From Candidatus Heimdallarchaeota archaeon (GTDB lineage Archaea; Asgardarchaeota; Heimdallarchaeia; Heimdallarchaeales; Kariarchaeaceae), in assembly GCA_027016475.1 (NCBI GenBank), contig JALUTL010000208.1, positions 1 through 7,196 of the forward strand: a DNA stretch of 7,196 bases. The letters are read 5' to 3'. Under the pieces are notes generated by a model, which ran no database searches, was not told the DNA's origin, and saw only the letters and a list, made by a program, of their open reading frames with translations. Positions 1 through 4,885 of the stretch are shown in pieces. Position 1 is the stretch's first letter. Each line of letters starts with the position of its first letter. A program made the translations under genes and the position numbers.

Positions 1-280
1 CTTGGCCTTAGATAAATTTGTAGAAATGAGAGACAAGGTTGCCGATCAAAAATTTTTATTCTTGAAGCAAATTGAGTTGGAACTGTATAAGCGATTTCCC
101 GATGAAATCAAATCAAAATATGCAATGGTAACGTTTAGCAGAATTCCGTACTCAATAGCAAAGAGAAAAGGGGAACAGCTACAAAGCATCTTGACAGAAT
201 TGTCTATGGGTATCGATGATGCATCATCATTTGATTATGATCTTGCATACCAAAGAATCAAAAGTGCTTGGGGAGATTAA
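1..280 (-). other. No minus-strand gene opposite the KMO tail
   Basis: I see no convincing coding region on the minus strand opposite the first gene. The plus-strand frame gives a strong family match that explains this stretch. This entry only records that the strand was read. Confidence 0.4.
1..280 (+). CDS. kmo: Kynurenine 3-monooxygenase, C-terminal part (5' end outside window)
   Basis: This is the last ~92 codons of a longer gene that enters from the left; codons begin at base 2 and the gene stops with TAA at 278-280. The full enzyme is an FAD-dependent aromatic hydroxylase that turns L-kynurenine into 3-hydroxykynurenine using NADPH and O2, in tryptophan breakdown or de novo NAD synthesis. 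The visible part matches the family's C-terminal region: a YVEMRDKV-like block (here FVEMRDKVAD), a helix like that of KMO around 'FLKQIELELYKRFPD', and the diagnostic MVTFSRIPYS segment, very close to the MVTFS-x-I-x-Y of KMO proteins from bacteria to humans. The FAD-binding Rossmann motif and NADPH regions lie upstream and cannot be seen. The TTG at base 2 could pass as a start codon, but a 92-residue protein would lack all catalytic parts, so I read it as internal. No C-terminal membrane anchor is present, unlike the mitochondrial enzyme of animals. Confidence 0.85.
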   Translation, partial: LALDKFVEMRDKVADQKFLFLKQIELELYKRFPDEIKSKYAMVTFSRIPYSIAKRKGEQLQSILTELSMGIDDASSFDYDLAYQRIKSAWGD

Positions 281-312
281 TTAAATTTTTCAGGCCATAA
301 TTTAGACAAAAG

Positions 313-320
313 TTTTTTTT
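313..320 (+). terminator. T8 tract downstream of the kmo-like gene
   Basis: Eight consecutive T residues follow the stop codon by about 32 bases, with no strong hairpin before them. Archaeal RNA polymerase can terminate at oligo-T tracts alone, so this is a plausible 3' end for the kmo-like transcript. It sits in the 79-base gap before the next gene, which probably has its own promoter. Confidence 0.5.
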
Positions 321-348
321 GTTAGTATACAATGTATCACATAAAGCT

Positions 349-353
349 GGTGG
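349..353 (+). promoter_or_regulatory. Shine-Dalgarno-like GGTGG before the winged-helix gene
   Basis: GGTGG lies six bases before the ATG at 360, close to the archaeal anti-SD-matching GGTGA. It supports the ATG at 360 as the start and implies a leadered transcript. No clear TATA element was resolved; ATTTAG near 300-305 is a weak candidate. Confidence 0.5.
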
Positions 354-359
354 AAGCTG

Positions 360-842
360 ATGAAAGACAACCCTGCAAGGAAAGGGCCAACAAAAGTTTG
401 GTCAGGGTATCGGATCTTACGAGTTCCAAATGAGATTTTCTATGATGTCAAGGAATTCATGGAAAAAAGGAAACACGAATTTCTGACAGGAGAAACAATT
501 GAAATTTCACATAAAAATGAACCCAACCAACTTGAAAAGGAAATGGATGTGCTCAAATCAAAAATAGAAATATTAGAAGCCCAAATTAGTCAAATTAAAA
601 ATATAGGAGAAAACCGTATTACCACCGCAAAAAAGTATGAATCGCCATCGCAGTTGACTTCAAAAGAACGAATTAAAATGCTTCTTCAGAGCAGGCCTGG
701 AGAAAGACTTTCAACAATTGAAATTGCACGAGAACTAGGTATGCCCAATCCAACTTGTCGGCAAGCTGCTAGAGAGTTAGCTGAAAGCGACCCGAGGGTA
801 CATCAAATTTCTGGAAGGCCAAACAAATACTATTACAATTAG
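360..842 (+). CDS. Putative DNA-binding protein: coiled coil plus C-terminal winged helix
   Basis: A 160-residue soluble protein that I cannot assign to a named family. Three parts are visible. Residues ~16-40 (GYRILRVPNEIFYDVKEF...) look like a beta strand followed by a helix, reminiscent of the first half of a ribbon-helix-helix fold. Residues ~56-80 are a heptad-like coiled coil (LEKEMDVLKSKIEILEAQI), suggesting a dimer. Residues ~102-158 resemble a helix-turn-helix with wing: KERIKMLLQSRPGERLSTIEIARELGM, then a recognition-helix-like PTCRQAARELAE, then a basic C-terminal hairpin ending GRPNKYYYN. The arrangement suggests a dimeric transcription regulator or chromatin-associated protein, but ligand and targets are unknown. 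The start is supported by GGTGG six bases upstream. It is convergent with the acetyl-CoA synthetase gene and lies 79 bases after the kmo-like gene, so it could regulate or merely neighbour it. DNA binding is inferred from fold pattern only. Confidence 0.7.
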   Translation: MKDNPARKGPTKVWSGYRILRVPNEIFYDVKEFMEKRKHEFLTGETIEISHKNEPNQLEKEMDVLKSKIEILEAQISQIKNIGENRITTAKKYESPSQLTSKERIKMLLQSRPGERLSTIEIARELGMPNPTCRQAARELAESDPRVHQISGRPNKYYYN

Positions 843-875
843 TTTTTGTATTTATAATTCTTCATAATGAATAAC

Positions 876-887
876 CAAGCATGCTTG
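876..887. repeat. 12-bp perfect palindrome between convergent genes
   Basis: CAAGCATGCTTG is its own reverse complement and is followed on the plus strand by TTTT (888-891). It lies in the 65-base gap between the stops of the winged-helix gene (842) and the acetyl-CoA synthetase gene (908). Possible roles are part of a 3'-end structure or a dimeric protein-binding site. The hairpin it could form is short (4-bp stem, 4-base loop), so terminator function is weakly supported. A separate T5 at 843-847 just after the winged-helix stop may be that gene's own end. Confidence 0.4.
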
Positions 888-907
888 TTTTGTACAATTT
901 ATCAAAG

Positions 908-2797
908 TTACGTTTCAATAGTACTTAAATCACCGGGGTCTTGCCCTAAAGCTTTAGCCTTCAGCACACGCCGCATTATTTTTCCACTTCTTGTTTTTGG
1001 CAGGGTTGTCACAAATTCTATTTGTTCAGGAACAGCTATTGGCCCCATTTCATGCCGAACATGCTCTTTAATTTCTTTTTCTAAGGCCGGAGAGGGATTA
1101 GCTCCCTCTGTCAGAATGCAATAGGCATGGATTGCGTTCCCTTTTACATCATGGGGAAGTGCTATTACAGCGGCTTCTGCAACTGCAGGATGGCTTACTA
1201 ATGCGCTTTCTACTTCAGCAGTTCCCAACCGATAACCTGACACTTTGATCACATCATCGATTCGAGCAATAATCCAGAAATAACCATCTTCATCTTTTCT
1301 GGCTGAATCACCAGCACGATACCATTTTTGCTTTTCATAGGCAGACCAATATTCTCGTTTGTATCGCTCATCATCTTTATAGATGGTGCGAGCCATTCCA
1401 GGCCAAGGTTTTTTGATGACAAGGATTCCCTCTTCACCGGGAGGAACTGGGTTTCCCTTTTCATCAACGACATCTGCTTCAATTCCGAATAATGGTTTTG
1501 TAGCGCTACCGGGTTTTAATGGGGTAATCGGATAAGGACTGATCATGAAGCCTCCTGTTTCTGTCTGCCACCAAGTGTCCATAATAGGACATCTTTCCTT
1601 TCCTACACAACGATAATACCACTCCCATGCCGCAGGGTTGATTGGTTCGCCAACAGTTCCCAAAAGGCGTAATGTGCTGAGGTCATGCCTGTTCACCCAA
1701 GAATCACCAAAACGCATCAGCCCTCGGATGGCAGTAGGACTGGTATACAATATGTTTACACCATATTTTTCCACCATTTTCCAAACACGATTTGGGTAAG
1801 GATAATTTGGTGCCCCTTCGTAGAGAATTGTGGTAGTTCCATTGATCAACGGAGCGTACACGATAAACGAGTGTCCAGTGATCCATCCAGGATCTGCCAA
1901 GCACCACCATCTATCAGTATCCTTGATATCAAAAACAGTTTTGTGAACAAAAGAAGTGTAGAGTGCATATCCTCCATGTGTATGTTTTACCCCTTTTGGT
2001 CGTCCCGTGGTTCCAGAAGTATATAGAATAAATAACATATCTTCTGAATCCATCACTTCAGTTTTACATGGCCCATCGGCAATCGGTAAGGCTTTCAGAT
2101 CATGGTACCAAAAATCTCGTTCAGCCTCCATATTTATGTCATGGCCAGTTCGTTGGACAACAATACAACGTTCAATGGTGGGGGATTTCTGCATTGCTTC
2201 GTCTGCAATTCCTTTGAGATCAACAACCTTTCCTCTTCTGTAGCCACCATCAGCAGTTATCAAAAGCTTGCTTTCTGCATCTGCAATTCTGTCAGCCAAT
2301 GCAGTAGAGCTAAAGCCCGCATACACAACAGAATGGGCAGCCCCAATTTTGGCACAGGCCAGCATTGCGAAGATAAGCTCAGGAATTTGTGGCATATAAA
2401 TGGTTACAATATCACCTTTGCGTACCCCCATAGCTTTCAAGATGTTCCCAAAACTGGATACTTCCTTGTTGAGTTCATAGTAAGAGAAGTAACGGATATC
2501 CCCTGGTTCACCCTCCCATATGTATGCAAGCTTGTTTCGCTTTTCTGTCGTAAGATGACGATCTATGGCATTGTGGATTATGTTAATTTTCCCATTTATG
2601 AACCACTTGTAATAGGGATGATTCGAATCATCAAGAACCTTGTCCCATTTTTTGAACCATTCCAATGATTCTGCTTGTTTGGCCCAAAACTTTTGGATAT
2701 CCGCAATTGATTCCTGATATGTATTTTCATATTCCTTGACATTGGCATTTGCAATTATATCATCAGATGGATAATATATCACTTCCTTGTTCGACAC
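908..2797 (-). CDS. acs: Acetyl-CoA synthetase, AMP-forming (Acs)
   Basis: This cytoplasmic enzyme activates acetate with ATP to acetyl-AMP and then forms acetyl-CoA, releasing AMP and PPi. The 629-residue protein is near the usual ~650 and covers the whole adenylate-forming fold. Visible motifs are the ATP loop YTSGTTGRPKG (259-269), ADPGWITGHS (301-310), GTVGEPINP (380-388), DTWWQTETGG (407-416, with the Trp that limits the acyl pocket in acetyl-CoA synthetases), YRAGDSA (493-499), the hinge and CoA region ARIDDVIKVSGYRLGT (511-526) and the C-terminal PKTRSGKIMRR (600-610), whose Lys606 is the adenylation lysine and the usual site of regulatory acetylation. The start is a GTG at 2797; an in-frame TGA at 2804-2806 rules out anything longer, and no Met follows for over 120 residues. 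Ile306 and Lys518 replace the Val and Asn common in bacterial Acs, so propionate or 3-hydroxypropionate activation cannot be excluded. It lies 76 bases downstream of the membrane-protein gene and may share its transcript. Confidence 0.95.
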   Translation of the reverse strand: MSNKEVIYYPSDDIIANANVKEYENTYQESIADIQKFWAKQAESLEWFKKWDKVLDDSNHPYYKWFINGKINIIHNAIDRHLTTEKRNKLAYIWEGEPGDIRYFSYYELNKEVSSFGNILKAMGVRKGDIVTIYMPQIPELIFAMLACAKIGAAHSVVYAGFSSTALADRIADAESKLLITADGGYRRGKVVDLKGIADEAMQKSPTIERCIVVQRTGHDINMEAERDFWYHDLKALPIADGPCKTEVMDSEDMLFILYTSGTTGRPKGVKHTHGGYALYTSFVHKTVFDIKDTDRWWCLADPGWITGHSFIVYAPLINGTTTILYEGAPNYPYPNRVWKMVEKYGVNILYTSPTAIRGLMRFGDSWVNRHDLSTLRLLGTVGEPINPAAWEWYYRCVGKERCPIMDTWWQTETGGFMISPYPITPLKPGSATKPLFGIEADVVDEKGNPVPPGEEGILVIKKPWPGMARTIYKDDERYKREYWSAYEKQKWYRAGDSARKDEDGYFWIIARIDDVIKVSGYRLGTAEVESALVSHPAVAEAAVIALPHDVKGNAIHAYCILTEGANPSPALEKEIKEHVRHEMGPIAVPEQIEFVTTLPKTRSGKIMRRVLKAKALGQDPGDLSTIET

Positions 2798-2873
2798 CTT
2801 CTTTCACACTCGGTAACGAAACTTTAATGAGGTCTTCTTCAAGATTTCGGAGAAAAATCAAAGGTTTGCAAGA

Positions 2874-3516
2874 TTATCCCTGTAATGTTTCATCAGCAAG
2901 AAAGTGTCTATTGATGGCCAAAACCAGTAATGCCAAGATAATGCAAAAAATCACTATCAGGAGTACTGTCAACAGGACATTAGAAGAGCCATGAGTTTCT
3001 ATGTCAAGGAATGAATAAAGAAAATCATGAAATAAAAATACATGGATCAACGCAAATGCGGCATAGGCTAAAGGATATAATAGCCATCCAAAAAGAAAAG
3101 TCCATTTGTATTTATGTCGTTCGTAAGCCAACCATTGTATAAAAACGATTATTGACACCACATAGTGTTGCCATAAGTTGGAAAAGGTCCAAAAAGTATC
3201 ATCATTTCCACTCAAAAGAAAATGATAGGCAAGCATTACAAGAAGCATATAACCAACCAATGCCCCGCGGAATTTTCCGTTTAACCTTGACAGCTTTTCA
3301 GGTCTATTTCTCCACAAAATAAAAAGTCCATACCAAATGATAACAAGATAGTTTGATTGTACTGTCAAAAATTTGTTTCTGTCTAGGCAATCAATGCCAA
3401 AATCTTTAACACAGGCATTCAATCTGATTTTTTAGTTGGACAAACAAACCTACACCAAACATAAAGTATGCAATCCAAATTTCATATCGAGGGTCTGGAG
3501 AAGGTACTTTTCTCAT
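2874..3516 (-). CDS. Pr6Pr/AIG1-like six-helix membrane protein, interrupted by an apparent frameshift
   Basis: Two overlapping frames appear to encode one protein. The 3' frame (2874-3422, TTG at 3422, 182 residues) has five hydrophobic helices at about 24-40, 53-71, 84-99, 106-127 and 149-171. It carries the hallmarks of the Pr6Pr / FAR-17a-AIG1 membrane group: the LTVQSN segment (Thr20), LWQHYVV (His86), WLLYPLAYA and SFLD. In animal AIG1 and ADTRP a Thr and a His at comparable places are catalytic for lipid-ester hydrolysis; activity here is only inferred. The missing first helix lies just upstream in another frame: ATG at 3516 to TAA at 3406-3408, encoding MRKVPSPDPRYEIWIAYFMF and then GVGLFVQL. 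Removing one A from the A6 run (T6 at 3428-3433 on the plus strand) fuses the frames into about 213 residues, a normal length for the group. As it stands, the TTG start is preceded by an in-frame TAA (3432-3434). This may be a sequencing or assembly slip, a recent mutation or a slippery switch. Confidence 0.72.
3428..3433 (-). other. A6 homopolymer at the apparent frameshift
   Basis: On the minus strand, CTAAAAAATCAG contains six A residues. With five, the reading frame from the ATG at 3516 runs straight into the frame of the membrane protein, giving ...FVQLKIRLNACVKDFG.... With six, the upstream frame ends at the TAA at 3406-3408. The in-frame stop upstream of the TTG at 3422 (TAA at 3432-3434) overlaps the end of this same run. 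Confidence 0.7.
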
Positions 3517-3541
3517 CAACTATAGAGTTAATGGGTTCTAT

Positions 3542-3566
3542 ATGAACATTTTGAACCTAAGTTCAT
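3542..3566. repeat. Inverted repeat ATGAAC...GTTCAT upstream of the membrane-protein gene
   Basis: ATGAAC (3542-3547) is matched by GTTCAT (3561-3566), and an extra GAAC (3553-3556) pairs with the same GTTC across a 4-base loop. On the minus strand this lies just downstream of the TATA-like element, around the predicted transcription start. It could be an operator or a 5'-leader structure. The arms are short, so chance cannot be excluded. Confidence 0.35.
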
Positions 3567-3587
3567 TGGTCGAGAAATTTACAGACC

Positions 3588-3595
3588 ATATAAAT
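3588..3595 (-). promoter_or_regulatory. TATA-like box for the membrane-protein gene
   Basis: The minus strand reads ATTTATAT, a good match to the archaeal TATA element. Initiation would be expected about 25 bases downstream, near 3565, giving a leader of about 50 bases to the ATG at 3516. It sits immediately after the stop codon of the upstream hydrolase-like gene, suggesting the membrane protein, and perhaps acs, can be transcribed independently. It also fits the ATG at 3516 rather than the TTG at 3422 as the real start. Confidence 0.5.
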
Positions 3596-3611
3596 CCTAA
3601 GAGTTGATGGA

Positions 3612-4676
3612 TTAGACACCAAGTCCCAAATGGAGGGATCTGCGATCCAATAAGGTCAACGGTTCTCGTTCCTGAATAAAAATTTGTTGTGAACGAAGTA
3701 CGGTTTTGATTCGTTCAGCAAAAGAAAGTTTCTCCTCAGTAATGCCCCAAAGGTAAAGTGAGTTGCGGTTTGTTTGAATTAAATCTTGTATTGGTTTTAA
3801 GTTAGCTATAAATTCCTTTATCTCATTGTCAGTTTGTGGCAGAGTTTCACTCCATGGCAGCAAATGAATAAGCAAATGGGAGGAAATTTGGCGAAGTCTA
3901 TCGACGCTTTGGCCAAAATGGTGTGTGCTTCCTTCAAAAAAGTTAGTTTGGGGATCGAAAAGCAATTCGGTCAACACATCTATTTTACGAACCTGATGAA
4001 CCCTTTGGATTATGGTTGAAATCATTTTTGAAATTGCATCGATGCGGAATTCAATCCATTTGGAAAAGATTCCAGAGCTTTTCTTCAGCCGTTCCAATGA
4101 AAAATCTCGATCGATCATATTTGCATTGGCAAACAGGCGGCGGCAGTTTTCACAAAAGCAGGCCGTTTCTCGAGGGAAAAGTGCATCCTTGAGCAATATG
4201 CCATCAACAGGATATTTCGAGATTTCTGCTGCAATTTCTGCGAGATAGAGCCAATATCGATCTTGATTTGGACAAACATACCCTTCAATTGGGAAGCCAC
4301 CACTTCTCACCATTTGGAAGTTGGGATCCCGAGAAAAATAATAATCCACATTGCAGTGCATCAAAGCATAAGTCTTGACACCTATGTCCGATGCAATTTG
4401 GGCAAATGAGGAAAAATATTCACCGAACTGCTGATCTTTAGGGGCGTTATAGCTTTGGTAGTATGCTGTTCCAGCCTCTGACTTTGCTACAAGACATAAT
4501 GTATTAAGATATGTGCCATATTTAGCCAAAAATTCATCAGGAGGAATGTTAAGGAGTTTGGGATCTATGACTACAGTTCCATCCCTAAGCAACAATTGCC
4601 GCGTATCCATCATTCTTATATTACATTTCCATGACTCTTTAATTGGCTTTCCAATACTTGTTTGAGAAACTGTCAA
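3612..4676 (-). CDS. TIM-barrel glycoside-hydrolase-like protein, function unknown
   Basis: A soluble 354-residue protein with no signal peptide or membrane segment. It resembles the putative glycoside-hydrolase-like TIM-barrel proteins (GHL type). The evidence is a central block EISKYPVDGILLKDALFP (151-168), matching the family's pattern of a strand ending in Asp (Asp164 here) followed by an aromatic-Pro. This is followed by a Cys-Phe-Cys-x-x-Cys cluster (Cys173, 175, 178), common in these proteins. Before it, VCPNQDRYW (134-142) corresponds to the usual Cys-Pro-Asn start of a helix. After it comes a W-x-x-F-R segment (Trp207, Arg211) and FGQSVDRL (254-261) followed by strand IHLLPW (270-275). 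Substrate is unknown and catalysis unproven. The start is uncertain: the longest form uses TTG at 4676, while tandem ATG codons at 4613 and 4610 (Met22, Met23) are alternatives. I prefer TTG because WKCNIRMMDT looks like the first barrel strand and a TATA-like element lies ~50 bases upstream. It diverges from radA. Confidence 0.68.
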   Translation of the reverse strand: MTVSQTSIGKPIKESWKCNIRMMDTRQLLLRDGTVVIDPKLLNIPPDEFLAKYGTYLNTLCLVAKSEAGTAYYQSYNAPKDQQFGEYFSSFAQIASDIGVKTYALMHCNVDYYFSRDPNFQMVRSGGFPIEGYVCPNQDRYWLYLAEIAAEISKYPVDGILLKDALFPRETACFCENCRRLFANANMIDRDFSLERLKKSSGIFSKWIEFRIDAISKMISTIIQRVHQVRKIDVLTELLFDPQTNFFEGSTHHFGQSVDRLRQISSHLLIHLLPWSETLPQTDNEIKEFIANLKPIQDLIQTNRNSLYLWGITEEKLSFAERIKTVLRSQQIFIQEREPLTLLDRRSLHLGLGV

Positions 4677-4720
4677 ATTATTGTCAAAATTAGTGAGATT
4701 GAAAATTAAAACTGAATAGG

Positions 4721-4754
4721 CTAATGTTTAAATCATTTTCAACTTAAACATTAG
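4721..4754. repeat. 11-bp perfect inverted repeat in the divergent promoter region
   Basis: CTAATGTTTAA (4721-4731) and TTAAACATTAG (4744-4754) are exact reverse complements separated by 12 bases. The left arm contains the TATA-like element proposed for the minus-strand hydrolase-like gene, so a protein bound here would block its promoter. The same 8-mer TTAAACAT appears again at 4847-4854, nearer to radA, making three copies (one inverted) in about 130 bases. A dimeric regulator's operator is the simplest reading; a hairpin in a long radA leader is the alternative. Confidence 0.55.
4727..4733 (-). promoter_or_regulatory. TATA-like element for the hydrolase-like gene
   Basis: The minus strand reads ATTTAAA. 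Initiation about 25 bases downstream, near 4704, gives a leader of about 28 bases to the TTG at 4676 or about 90 to the ATG at 4613. The element lies within the left arm of the inverted repeat at 4721-4754. Based on position and composition only. Confidence 0.4.
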
Positions 4755-4815
4755 TGAAATGATCTCATTTGGAGCAAAAACAAAGAATAGAGTTTTCCCG
4801 AGTCAAAATTTTCAC

Positions 4816-4825
4816 TTTTAATTTA
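4816..4825 (+). promoter_or_regulatory. Candidate radA promoter (TATA-like)
   Basis: TTTTAATTTA is the best-placed AT-rich element upstream of radA, giving an expected start near 4847 and a leader of about 40 bases, consistent with the ribosome-binding site at 4875. The palindromic GTTTAAAC at 4845-4852 is an alternative that would give a much shorter leader. Confidence 0.35.
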
Positions 4826-4874
4826 CTCCCCGTCCCCTGCGTAAGTTTAAACATGGTTTGGTCATAGATTATAT

Positions 4875-4879
4875 GAGGT
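4875..4879 (+). promoter_or_regulatory. Ribosome-binding site of radA
   Basis: GAGGT lies six bases before the ATG at 4886, a normal Shine-Dalgarno placement. It fixes the long N-terminus of RadA, because the next in-frame Met codons (residues 21 and 45) lack such a site nearby. Confidence 0.6.
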
Positions 4880-4885
4880 TTATCA

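Noticed and set aside
867..1124. Plus-strand open frame of 85 codons starting in the convergent gap
   Set aside because: Most of it lies antisense to the conserved C-terminus of acs and it shows no recognisable motif.
2102..2668. 188-codon plus-strand open frame opposite acs
   Set aside because: It is antisense to a fully conserved acetyl-CoA synthetase, its protein looks random, and no ribosome-binding site or family motif is present.
4677..4885. Small gene or structured RNA in the 209-base divergent region
   Set aside because: No short frame with a start and ribosome-binding site stands out, and the content is explained by promoters and the inverted repeat.
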